Positions 1 through 5,234 of a stretch of DNA of 5,234 nucleotides are shown in pieces. The notes below the pieces were generated by a model. That model worked only from the letters and a program-made list of their open reading frames with translations, was not told the origin of the DNA and ran no database searches. The position numbers and the translations under genes are program-made. Within the stretch, counting starts at the first letter, position 1, and every line of letters begins with the position of its first letter. This DNA comes from an uncultured Peptococcaceae bacterium. Lineage in GTDB: Bacteria; Bacillota; Desulfitobacteriia; Desulfitobacteriales; Syntrophobotulaceae. Location: contig CALBJS010000334.1 in assembly GCA_937892995.1 (NCBI GenBank), positions 1-5,234 on the forward strand, given 5' to 3'.

Positions 1-1340
1 GCTGTAAAGTTAACCAGACGGAAAGCGAAGCACTTGCTCAGCTTCTGGCTGAAGAGGGCTATCATGTGGTTCAAGAAGCAGAAGAACCTGAGGTCATCAT
101 TATCAATACCTGCACAGTTACGGGCACAGGCAGCAGCAAGTCCCGGAAGCTTATCAGAAAGATAGCTAAGGAACATCCCCTAAGTACGGTCGTAGTAATG
201 GGCTGCTATTCTCAGACCAAGCCTGAAGAGGTAGCAGAACTGGAAGGGGTTGACCTGATTGTAGGGACACAGGATCGCCATTCCATTGTGGAATATTTGA
301 GAAAGATACAAAAAAACAAGAGTTTACATAAAAAACTTGCTTTAATAGAAAACGGGGTTCTGTTAGAAACAGAAAAAGATATTAAAAGGAAAAATGACCC
401 TGTCCTTGTGGTTAAAGCTTATAACAATAATACCGTTTATGAAGAACTCCCCCTTCTTGAAAATGAGAATAGAGCGAGAGCTATGCTTAAGATCCAAGAT
501 GGATGTAGTCAGTTCTGTACCTATTGTATAATCCCTTATGCTAGGGGACCATCCCGAAGCCGGGATCCGCAGAATATCCTAGCAGAAGCGAGAAAGTTGC
601 TGGAGGCCGGTTATAAGGAGCTTGTTTTAACCGGAGTGCATATCGGGGCCTATGGCAAGGATCTTGAAGAAGAGCTTGATCTTAGCATTCTTGTGTCCCT
701 GCTAGTCAGTTTACCGGGGATGAAGAGACTTAGACTAGGTTCTATCGAGCCGATGGAGTTTACCACGGAATTTTTGGAAATCATTACAGGACAGCAAGCG
801 ATCTGTCCTCATTTTCATATTCCTTTACAGAGTGCGTCCGATAACATCTTAGCTAAGATGAAAAGACCATATACTACTGAGGATTATGCTTTATTACTGG
901 GAAAAATTAGAGAAAAACTCCCCGATGCCGCTATTGCTGCCGATATTATGACGGGATTTCCGGGAGAGACAGAAGAGGAACATCAGGAAGCTTTAGATTT
1001 CATAAAAAGTTGTGATTTTGCCAGTATCCATGTTTTCCCTTATTCTCGCCGGGAGGGGACACCGGCAGCAGACATGCCTAACCAAGTTCCAAGAAGTGTA
1101 AAGACGGCCAGAGTACGGGACATCATCAAGATAGGTAAGGAAAGCCGACAAAGATATCTCGAACGTTTCTTTGGCAAACCCTTGGAAGTGCTTATCGAGA
1201 AAGTGGAGTCCGATGGAACTGCCCATGGCCATACTAGGAACTACTTGGAGTTAAGGCTTCCCTCTGAATTAAATCCGGGAAATTGGCAAGCAGGGGATCT
1301 CGTCAACTGTATCTTACGTAAAGAATACTTGCCGGATTGA
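1..1340 (+). CDS. mtaB: tRNA (N6-threonylcarbamoyladenosine(37)-C2)-methylthiotransferase MtaB, 5'-truncated by window edge
   Basis: MtaB adds a methylthio group to t6A37 of ANN-decoding tRNAs, making ms2t6A; it is a cytosolic radical-SAM enzyme with two 4Fe-4S clusters. The frame is open from the left edge: the first full codon (3-5) is Cys in CKVNQTESEAL, the conserved start of the UPF0004 domain, so the true start lies upstream and the GTG at 66 is internal. Numbering from that Cys, the three N-terminal cluster ligands are C1, C37 (INTCTVTG) and C68 (MGCYSQ). The radical-SAM motif is C168-x3-C172-x2-C175, followed by IIPYARGPSRSR, which is characteristic of MtaB rather than MiaB or RimO. 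A C-terminal TRAM-like RNA-binding region starts near ERFFGKPLEVLIE and runs to the TGA at 1338-1340. The linker between the UPF0004 and SAM domains (about 300-450) looks longer and more AT-rich than usual. In Firmicutes mtaB commonly follows prmA and rsmE. Confidence 0.95.
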   Translation, partial: CKVNQTESEALAQLLAEEGYHVVQEAEEPEVIIINTCTVTGTGSSKSRKLIRKIAKEHPLSTVVVMGCYSQTKPEEVAELEGVDLIVGTQDRHSIVEYLRKIQKNKSLHKKLALIENGVLLETEKDIKRKNDPVLVVKAYNNNTVYEELPLLENENRARAMLKIQDGCSQFCTYCIIPYARGPSRSRDPQNILAEARKLLEAGYKELVLTGVHIGAYGKDLEEELDLSILVSLLVSLPGMKRLRLGSIEPMEFTTEFLEIITGQQAICPHFHIPLQSASDNILAKMKRPYTTEDYALLLGKIREKLPDAAIAADIMTGFPGETEEEHQEALDFIKSCDFASIHVFPYSRREGTPAADMPNQVPRSVKTARVRDIIKIGKESRQRYLERFFGKPLEVLIEKVESDGTAHGHTRNYLELRLPSELNPGNWQAGDLVNCILRKEYLPD

Positions 1341-1375
1341 GGATCAAATAGAAATCAGGAAATGAAGGAAAAATA

Positions 1376-2239
1376 ATGAAGGATTCTAGGGGTTGGAAAG
1401 CAAGAATCGCTTTAATACTGATAATTGTATTAACTTTTACTGTTTTATTTTTGAAGGTTCCACTTTATTATCAGGCCAGAAGTTATGTCGTGATGTATGC
1501 TTTCAGTAAGTATGAAGAGAAAAAGAGCTTATTGGAGACCCAAAATATATCGATCAAGATACCTGGGGGTTCTAGTACCAAAGAAAAAGATTGGTATCCT
1601 TTTGTGATGGTTTTTAATGATCATCAAGGCTTTTCCCGGTATATGAACAGGGAGCTTTCCCTCACGGTATTATATAATTTTGGGTCTTTTAGTTGGAATA
1701 AGAGTTCGTCTTCTTATTTCCAAGAGGAATCCCCTTATTATAATAGTTTTTATGGAGGGTATCTTGTTAAAGATAATTCCGGTGATCAAATCTATGGTTT
1801 TAACGCTGAAGGAGAGCCGGAGGTTAAAGAAATTATTGCTGTTCCGGAATATGATTATAAACATTTGGTCCTAGAAAGCCTGGGTTGTCCGAAAGACAAG
1901 CTTACTATGGAAATTCTCTCTTATAACATAGAAGAAGATGTTCAATATGCAGGATTAAGCGATTGGAGCCGGATAGATGCCCTTCTATTGGTTAATAGTC
2001 CGGATCATAAACTAAGAGAAGATCGCAGAGCGTATATCCAATTCGGCAATCCTCTTAAGCGGGAAGATAAGGAAGACTTCAAATTAATGACTACTAATGG
2101 CAGGGTCTACCTAAGGTACTTTCCGGAATTCGAGAGTACTATATTCTTGTATATCTTAGCACCTCAGCTACTTACCTTAGAAAAATGTGATGAAGAGATT
2201 CTCGGTAAGACAGTGATTGCTAAGAAATCAAAACTTTAG
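1376..2239 (+). CDS. hypothetical protein with one N-terminal membrane segment
   Basis: I do not recognise a family for this 287-residue protein. The start is ATG at 1376, with AAGGAA (1365-1370) 5 nt upstream. A basic N-terminus (MKDSRGWKAR) precedes one hydrophobic stretch at about residues 11-28 (IALILIIVLTFTVLFLKV). This fits an uncleaved signal anchor with the remaining ~255 residues outside the membrane; there is no lipobox Cys. The exported part is rich in Tyr, Ser and acidic residues, with a Ser/Tyr-rich patch at about 109-130 and only two cysteines (C171, C271). A moderately hydrophobic stretch at 254-267 (STIFLYILAPQLLT) is too polar around its edges to call a second membrane helix. 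It lies 35 bp after mtaB with no terminator visible between them, so co-transcription is likely. No catalytic motif is evident. Its sequence character differs from the translation genes around it, which suggests a lineage-specific gene. Confidence 0.82.
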   Translation: MKDSRGWKARIALILIIVLTFTVLFLKVPLYYQARSYVVMYAFSKYEEKKSLLETQNISIKIPGGSSTKEKDWYPFVMVFNDHQGFSRYMNRELSLTVLYNFGSFSWNKSSSSYFQEESPYYNSFYGGYLVKDNSGDQIYGFNAEGEPEVKEIIAVPEYDYKHLVLESLGCPKDKLTMEILSYNIEEDVQYAGLSDWSRIDALLLVNSPDHKLREDRRAYIQFGNPLKREDKEDFKLMTTNGRVYLRYFPEFESTIFLYILAPQLLTLEKCDEEILGKTVIAKKSKL

Positions 2240-2266
2240 ACTTTCTCAACAGAATTATGATATGAT
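2237..2266 (+). promoter_or_regulatory. candidate sigma-A promoter for the HIT gene
   Basis: TAGACT (2237-2242, four of six matches to TTGACA) is followed after 18 bp by TATGAT (2261-2266, five of six). Transcription would begin near 2273, giving a leader of about 38 nt before the HIT start. The -35 overlaps the stop codon of the upstream gene. There is no terminator in the gap, so read-through from mtaB is equally possible. Confidence 0.4.
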
Positions 2267-2310
2267 TAATAAGTGAAATTGCGTTGAAAATAATATTCAG
2301 GAGGTTATTT

Positions 2311-2655
2311 ATGTCTGATTGTATCTTTTGTAAGATAGTGAACAAAGAAATTCCTTCCGAGATTTTATATGAAGATGACAATATCCTCGCATTTAAGGAT
2401 ATTAATCCTGTTGCCCCGGTCCATGTCTTGGTTATCCCCAAGAAGCATATTATCAGCGTTAATGACATTATCGATCAGGATGTTCAGGTTATTGGTAATA
2501 TATTTGTAGTTATTAAAAAATTGGCAACCCAGTTGGGAGTTGCTGAATCAGGGTATAGGGTAGTTACCAATACCGGCAAAGACGGCGGACAAGTAGTAGG
2601 GCATCTTCATTTCCATCTCATCGGGGGCAAAGAACTAGGTATCAAGATAGGATAA
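2311..2655 (+). CDS. hinT: histidine triad (HIT) nucleotide-binding protein, HINT branch
   Basis: HINT-type proteins are small cytosolic homodimers that hydrolyse nucleoside phosphoramidates and aminoacyl-adenylates to AMP. The signature is visible at residues 98-104, H-L-H-F-H-L-I, giving H98, H100 (expected nucleophile) and H102, preceded by the usual N87-x-G...GQ (G93-Q94). The N-terminus MSDCIFCKIVNKEIPS carries the CxxC pair (C4, C7) that, with a His in PKKHI (H46) and the first triad His, forms a zinc site in many bacterial members. DDNILAFKDINPVAPVHVLVIPKKH is the typical N-terminal half. ATG at 2311 is chosen because AGGAGG (2299-2304) lies 6 nt upstream and the family begins with M(S/E)DCIFCKI; an in-frame TTG at 2284 lacks such support. 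Its 114 residues are normal for the family. It ends in GKELGIKIG, without the WPPG tail of animal HINT1. The cellular role in Firmicutes is not well settled. Confidence 0.95.
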   Translation: MSDCIFCKIVNKEIPSEILYEDDNILAFKDINPVAPVHVLVIPKKHIISVNDIIDQDVQVIGNIFVVIKKLATQLGVAESGYRVVTNTGKDGGQVVGHLHFHLIGGKELGIKIG

Positions 2656-2741
2656 GCGAAGCGCCACACCAAATGTAACTTTTTCCTAGTACTATGGTTA
2701 AAAACGGTACTACTTATTTTTAGAAGGAAGTTAAGCGAAGC
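2653..2741 (+). repeat. 10-bp direct repeat TAAGCGAAGC, two copies
   Basis: Identical copies lie at 2653-2662 (its first three bases are the stop codon of the HIT gene) and 2732-2741 (inside the TTAAGC hairpin). Their starts are 79 bp apart and they bracket the weak hairpin at 2687-2712. The spacing and short length could reflect chance, a duplication, or the footprint of a lost small insert. No transposase or terminal inverted repeats are seen. Confidence 0.45.
2687..2721 (+). terminator. weak hairpin plus T-run, possible terminator after the HIT gene
   Basis: TAGTAC (2687-2692) and GTACTA (2707-2712) are perfect inverted arms with a 14-nt loop, followed 4 nt later by TTTTT (2717-2721). The stem is only 6 bp with two G-C pairs and the loop is long, so efficiency would be low. 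It is listed because it is the only hairpin-plus-T arrangement soon after the HIT stop. Confidence 0.25.
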
Positions 2742-2754
2742 TTAAAATTTTAAG
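2731..2754. repeat. overlapping inverted repeats in the HIT-rpsU gap
   Basis: TTAAGC (2731-2736) and GCTTAA (2740-2745) form a perfect 6-bp stem around the loop GAA. Overlapping it, CTTAAAATTTTAAG (2741-2754) is a perfect 14-bp palindrome. These could be a protein-binding site or a weak transcript hairpin. The T-run is too short (TTTT within the palindrome) to call a terminator with confidence. No function is established. Confidence 0.5.
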
Positions 2755-2871
2755 TAATGATAGAATAAGGTATTTGTTCACATATAATTTAACAGAATGA
2801 AATATGAGTATTATTGTGCTGTTTTCCGCAGGAAACATCGCAAGCGTACCGCTTCTTATGCCGCTTCCAGC

Positions 2872-2900
2872 TTGACGTGTCCATCTTCATCCTTTATAAT
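2872..2900 (+). promoter_or_regulatory. strong sigma-A promoter for rpsU-yqeY
   Basis: TTGACG (2872-2877, five of six) is separated by exactly 17 bp from TATAAT (2895-2900, perfect). Transcription should start near 2907, leaving a leader of about 34 nt that contains the rpsU ribosome binding site. Its strength fits a ribosomal protein gene. It also argues against reading the in-frame codons upstream of 2941 as protein. Confidence 0.8.
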
Positions 2901-2940
2901 TATTTCGTATCAGTTGACCAGTGGAGGGAGGGATAAAAAA

Positions 2941-3117
2941 ATGAGTGAAGTAAGAGTAGGTAAGAATGAATCCCTGGATTCTGCTCTCCGCCGGTTCAAG
3001 CGAAATTGTCAACGCTCGGGAGTTTTGTCTGAGGCTCGCAAGCACGAGCATTACGAAAAACCAAGCGTGAAGAGAAAAAAGAAATCCGAGGCTGCACGGA
3101 AACGTAAATTCAAATAA
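2941..3117 (+). CDS. rpsU: 30S ribosomal protein S21 (bS21)
   Basis: bS21 is a small basic protein on the platform of the 30S subunit, near the 3' end of 16S rRNA, and helps initiation on natural mRNAs. The 58-residue product begins MSEVRVGKNESLDSALRRFKR, has the conserved CQRSGVLSEARKHEHYEKPS middle, and ends in a Lys/Arg-rich tail (KRKKKSEAARKRKFK). All of this is typical of Firmicute S21, and the length matches the family (about 57-60 in Gram-positives). ATG at 2941 is chosen because GGAGGGAGGG (2923-2932) lies 8 nt upstream and the promoter at 2872-2900 starts transcription near 2907. The frame stays open upstream to 2797, but that extension would precede the mRNA. It is followed after 15 bp by yqeY, the usual partner, and is expected to be co-transcribed with it. 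Confidence 0.98.
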   Translation: MSEVRVGKNESLDSALRRFKRNCQRSGVLSEARKHEHYEKPSVKRKKKSEAARKRKFK

Positions 3118-3135
3118 GGGAGTTGGCTCCAATTG
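3118..3135 (+). promoter_or_regulatory. yqeY ribosome binding site and TTG start, partly in a small hairpin
   Basis: GGGAG (3118-3122) directly follows the rpsU stop and lies 10 nt before TTG (3133-3135). GGAG (3119-3122) can pair with CTCC (3127-3130) around the loop TTGG, which would partly hide the site. The next in-frame ATG (3163) would delete the conserved MSLKDRLVED start and has no better site, so TTG is the likely start. Confidence 0.6.
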
Positions 3136-3585
3136 TCCCTGAAGGATCGTCTTGTTGAGGATATGAAGGCCGCCATGAAGGCCAAAGAGGAGGGGAAGGT
3201 TAGACTTTCTGTCATCCGAATGGTTCGGGCTGCCATCAAGAATACTGAGATAGACAAAAAAATAGACCTAAGCGATACTCAGGTCATAGAGGTACTCGCC
3301 CGTGAGGTCAAAATGAGGCGAGATGCAATGGAAGAGTTCTCTAAAGCTAAGCGTCCGGATAAAGTTCAGGAACTGGAAGAGGAAGTCACCATCCTTATGG
3401 AATACCTACCTCAACAGTTAACTGAAGGGGAGATCCGCGAGTTAGCCAAGGAGATCATCGCTGAAACCGGTGCCCAGGGACCTAAAGATCTAGGTAAGGT
3501 AATGGGAGTTATTTCACCGAAGACTAAGGGTAGAGCTGATGGGAAGCTTGTCAATCAAATAGTGAGAGAACTCTTGGGTTCATAA
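3133..3585 (+). CDS. yqeY: GatB/YqeY domain-containing protein
   Basis: YqeY is a cytosolic all-helical protein related to the C-terminal tRNA-binding region of GatB, the amidotransferase subunit. A role in tRNA transactions is inferred from that relation, and its exact function is unknown. The 150 residues match the usual length (about 148). They show the family pattern MSLKDRLVEDMKAAMKAKE at the N-terminus, LSVIRMVRAAIKN (25-37), a charged helical centre (ARE-VKMRRDAMEEF-KA-RPD), EYLPQQL-TEGEI (90-101), GPKDLGKVMG (116-125) and KGRADGKLVNQIVRELL near the end. The start is TTG. It lies 15 bp after rpsU, a pairing widely conserved in Firmicutes, and is closed by a strong terminator at 3601-3635. 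Transcription most likely comes from the rpsU promoter. Confidence 0.96.
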   Translation: MSLKDRLVEDMKAAMKAKEEGKVRLSVIRMVRAAIKNTEIDKKIDLSDTQVIEVLAREVKMRRDAMEEFSKAKRPDKVQELEEEVTILMEYLPQQLTEGEIRELAKEIIAETGAQGPKDLGKVMGVISPKTKGRADGKLVNQIVRELLGS

Positions 3586-3600
3586 TTACTTGAAATGAGA

Positions 3601-3635
3601 AACTGCCGTTTTTAAAAAGAAAACGGCAGTTTTTT
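3601..3635 (+). terminator. strong intrinsic terminator of rpsU-yqeY
   Basis: AACTGCCGTTTT (3601-3612) and AAAACGGCAGTT (3620-3631) form a perfect 12-bp stem with a 7-nt loop, ending in a run of six T (3630-3635). It sits 15 bp after the yqeY stop. On the opposite strand the sequence after the stem has no comparable T-run, so it probably works in the + direction only. Confidence 0.95.
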
Positions 3636-3747
3636 ACAAATTGTGCATAATCGTTGATGCTAAATATATTTTGTGTTCTTTGAAGCCCTGTAAATTAGAT
3701 GGGAATTCAAAGTATTTTGGGGATTACTGCTTTTATTCAAGGAAATT

Positions 3748-3767
3748 CTTAGCTCCTAACAGCTAGG
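3748..3767. repeat. inverted repeat just upstream of the -35
   Basis: CTTAGCT (3748-3754) and AGCTAGG (3761-3767) pair over 7 positions (one G-T) around a 6-nt spacer, 5 bp before the -35 box of the following promoter. The position would suit a regulator site, but the repeat is short and no regulator gene is in view. Confidence 0.35.
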
Positions 3768-3772
3768 CACTG

Positions 3773-3802
3773 TTGACATCAGCGAGTCCAGTAAAATACA
3801 AT
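3773..3802 (+). promoter_or_regulatory. sigma-A promoter for the acyl-CoA synthetase gene
   Basis: TTGACA (3773-3778, perfect) is followed after 18 bp by TACAAT (3797-3802, five of six). Transcription would start near 3809, giving an untranslated leader of about 95 nt. Since the strong terminator lies upstream, this promoter is the evident source of transcription for the next gene. Confidence 0.65.
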
Positions 3803-3903
3803 AAAATAATCAGATAAAATTTAAGAAGATTTCGATGACTTTCTATCGGCGAAAATGCTTTGAAGAAGGCAAGTTGTAGGATAGTAGGATGGGAGGTTTT
3901 TTT

Positions 3904-5234
3904 ATGCCGATAACAGAGATGCTTGCACGTAATGCTAAGGCATACCCTTTGGAGATTAGTTTAATCGAGCGTGAACCGGCTATTGGTAAACGACGCGAGA
4001 TCACCTGGCAGGAATTTGATAATCTGGCCAACCGGTTTGCCAATGCTTTATTGGAGCGTGGGATCGGGCAGGGGGATAAGGTTGCCCTTTTGTTGATGAA
4101 CTGCCTGGAATGGTTGCCTATTTATTTTGGAATTCTGAAGACCGGAGCTCTGGCAGTGCCCCTGAACTTCCGCTTTACGGCAGGGGAAATCAGAAAATGT
4201 ATAACGACGGCCGAAGCCAAGGTACTTGTTTACGGACCCGAGTTTCAGGAGAGAATTGCTAATATTGTTGATAATAGTCAAGATCTTGATAGTCTAATAT
4301 ATGTCGGGGAAAGCTGCCCGGATGTTGCGGAAAGTTTTCTTGACCTAGTACCTGATTTTCCGGTTGATGCTCCTAATATTAGGATTTATGATGAGGACGA
4401 GGCAGCTCTTTATTTTACCTCCGGTACTACCGGTAACCCCAAGCCTATTCTCCTTACTCATGCCAATCTTGTAGCGGCGTGTTTCACTGAACACAGTCAT
4501 CATTTACAAAAACATGAGGATAATTTTGTTTGTATTCCCCCTTTGTACCATACCGGCGCTAAAATGCACTGGTTTGGAAGCCTGCTGGTCGGTGCCAAGG
4601 CTGTTATTTTGCGAGGGGTGAAACCTCAGTGGATTCTTGAGGCGGTATCGGAAGAGAGGGCCTCAATTGTTTGGCTTCTTGTTCCCTGGGCTCATGATAT
4701 TCTCGATGCTATCGAAAGCGGGGAAATAAAGCTCAAGGACTATAACCTGGAACAATGGAGGCTAATGCACATTGGAGCCCAGCCGGTTCCTCCCAGCCTA
4801 ATACAAAGATGGAAGAAATACTTTCCGAAACAAATGTATGATACCAATTATGGCTTAAGTGAGTCTACCGGACCGGGCTGTATTCATCTGGGTATGGAAA
4901 ATATTCATAAGGTTGGAGCGATTGGTCGCCCCGGGGTTAAATGGGAGGCCTTGATTGTAGATGATAAGGGCAGACCTGTTCCTAACGGCAAGGTTGGAGA
5001 ATTGATTGTTCGAGGGCCCGGGGTTATGAAGGGTTATTATAAGAATCCGGAAGCTACCGGCAAAATTTTGAAAGATAACTGGCTTTATACCGGAGATATG
5101 GCTCGGCAGGATAGGGAAGGATTTATTTACCTTGTGGATCGCAAGAAAGATATTGTAATATCAGGAGGAGAAAATATTTTCCCCGTGGAAATTGAAAACT
5201 TCCTACAGGCTCATGAGGATATTAAGGATGTTGC
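3904..5234 (+). CDS. AMP-dependent acyl-CoA synthetase/ligase (ANL superfamily), 3'-truncated by window edge
   Basis: This enzyme class activates a carboxylic acid with ATP to an acyl-adenylate and then, in most members, makes the CoA thioester. ATG at 3904 has GGGAGG (3891-3896) 7 nt upstream, and the frame stays open for 443 codons to the window edge. Visible core motifs in order are: the phosphate-binding loop YFTSGTTGNPK (170-180), YGLSEST (316-322), the ribose-binding Asp in LYTGDMA (D398), and the hinge region DRKKDIVISGGENIFPVEIE (412-431). The final ~70 residues, including the catalytic Lys of the C-terminal lid, lie beyond the window. The phosphate loop is followed by Pro (P181) where many relatives have Gly. 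The N-terminal half (ITWQEFDNLANRFANALLERGIGQGDKVALLL) resembles FadD-like fatty-acid and aromatic-acid ligases. Substrate cannot be read from the sequence. It has its own promoter and no functional link to rpsU-yqeY. Confidence 0.93.
   Translation, partial: MPITEMLARNAKAYPLEISLIEREPAIGKRREITWQEFDNLANRFANALLERGIGQGDKVALLLMNCLEWLPIYFGILKTGALAVPLNFRFTAGEIRKCITTAEAKVLVYGPEFQERIANIVDNSQDLDSLIYVGESCPDVAESFLDLVPDFPVDAPNIRIYDEDEAALYFTSGTTGNPKPILLTHANLVAACFTEHSHHLQKHEDNFVCIPPLYHTGAKMHWFGSLLVGAKAVILRGVKPQWILEAVSEERASIVWLLVPWAHDILDAIESGEIKLKDYNLEQWRLMHIGAQPVPPSLIQRWKKYFPKQMYDTNYGLSESTGPGCIHLGMENIHKVGAIGRPGVKWEALIVDDKGRPVPNGKVGELIVRGPGVMKGYYKNPEATGKILKDNWLYTGDMARQDREGFIYLVDRKKDIVISGGENIFPVEIENFLQAHEDIKDV

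Larger units (their letters stand above)
3636..3903 (+). other. non-coding gap before the acyl-CoA synthetase gene
   Basis: No convincing coding sequence or structured RNA family is seen here. The left part (3636-3747) is AT-rich and featureless apart from TATATT (3665-3670), which lacks a good -35. The right part contains an inverted repeat at 3748-3767, the promoter at 3773-3802, three TAAAAT copies (3792, 3802, 3815) and a leader. In the leader, TTTCG (3830-3834) and CGAAA (3850-3854) could form a weak stem. Confidence 0.6.

Noticed and set aside
66..68. GTG at 66 as the mtaB start
   Set aside because: The frame continues to the left edge through CKVNQTESEAL, which holds an iron-sulfur ligand of the family.
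993..1232. Antisense open frame within mtaB
   Set aside because: It lies wholly opposite a conserved coding sequence, has no ribosome binding site evidence and no recognisable protein.
1670..1874. Overlapping 64-residue frames on both strands inside the hypothetical gene
   Set aside because: They are low-complexity Ile/Lys/Leu-rich translations of AT-rich coding DNA in the wrong frame, without start signals.
2284..2310. Earlier TTG start for the HIT protein
   Set aside because: The extra nine residues are not family-like, and AGGAGG is placed for ATG at 2311.
2220..2468. Antisense frame covering the HIT gene start
   Set aside because: It is opposite a well-supported HIT gene and has no independent coding signal.
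2797..2940. In-frame N-terminal extension of S21 starting at ATG 2797 (would give 106 residues)
   Set aside because: S21 is about 58 residues, a strong ribosome binding site precedes 2941, and a near-consensus promoter with start near 2907 lies inside the extension.
2656..2940. Riboswitch, T-box or ribosomal-protein leader upstream of rpsU
   Set aside because: The predicted rpsU leader is only about 34 nt, and no T-box or known riboswitch core was recognised in the gap.
3843..4281. Two minus-strand frames opposite the start of the acyl-CoA synthetase
   Set aside because: They are shadows of a gene with clear family motifs on the + strand and have no supporting signals.

Overview
The window looks like a chromosomal housekeeping segment from an anaerobic, low-to-moderate GC, spore-former-type Firmicute. 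A Peptococcaceae/Desulfitobacteriaceae-like clostridium (Desulfosporosinus, Desulfitobacterium or Dehalobacter type) is my best inference. The reasons are the strong GGAGG-type ribosome binding sites, consensus sigma-A promoters, a TTG start, and the mtaB - HIT protein - rpsU - yqeY order, which is familiar downstream of dnaK/dnaJ/prmA/rsmE in Firmicutes. All genes are on the + strand.

Layout: (1) 1-1340 is the 3' part of mtaB, a radical-SAM tRNA methylthiotransferase whose start lies left of the window. (2) 1376-2239 encodes an unrecognised 287-residue protein with one N-terminal membrane segment, 35 bp after mtaB. (3) 2311-2655 is a complete histidine-triad (HINT-type) protein, with a candidate promoter in the 71-bp gap before it. 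(4) 2656-2940 is a non-coding gap holding a weak hairpin, a 10-bp direct repeat, AT-rich palindromes and, at its right end, a near-consensus promoter. (5) 2941-3117 rpsU (ribosomal protein bS21) and 3133-3585 yqeY (GatB/YqeY-domain protein) form a tight pair closed by a textbook intrinsic terminator at 3601-3635. (6) 3636-3903 is non-coding, with a good promoter and a leader of about 95 nt. (7) 3904-5234 is the first 443 codons of an ANL-superfamily acyl-CoA synthetase-like enzyme that runs off the right edge.

Functionally, mtaB, rpsU and yqeY belong to translation (tRNA modification, the small ribosomal subunit and a tRNA-associated domain protein). The HIT protein is a nucleotide hydrolase often kept in the same neighbourhood. 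The acyl-CoA synthetase begins a separate transcription unit, probably for fatty or aromatic acid activation. I found no mobile element, CRISPR array, RNA gene or defence system. The least explained items are the membrane-anchored 287-residue protein, a lineage-type insertion in MtaB, and the small-repeat-rich gap before rpsU. None of these is strong evidence of a new system.
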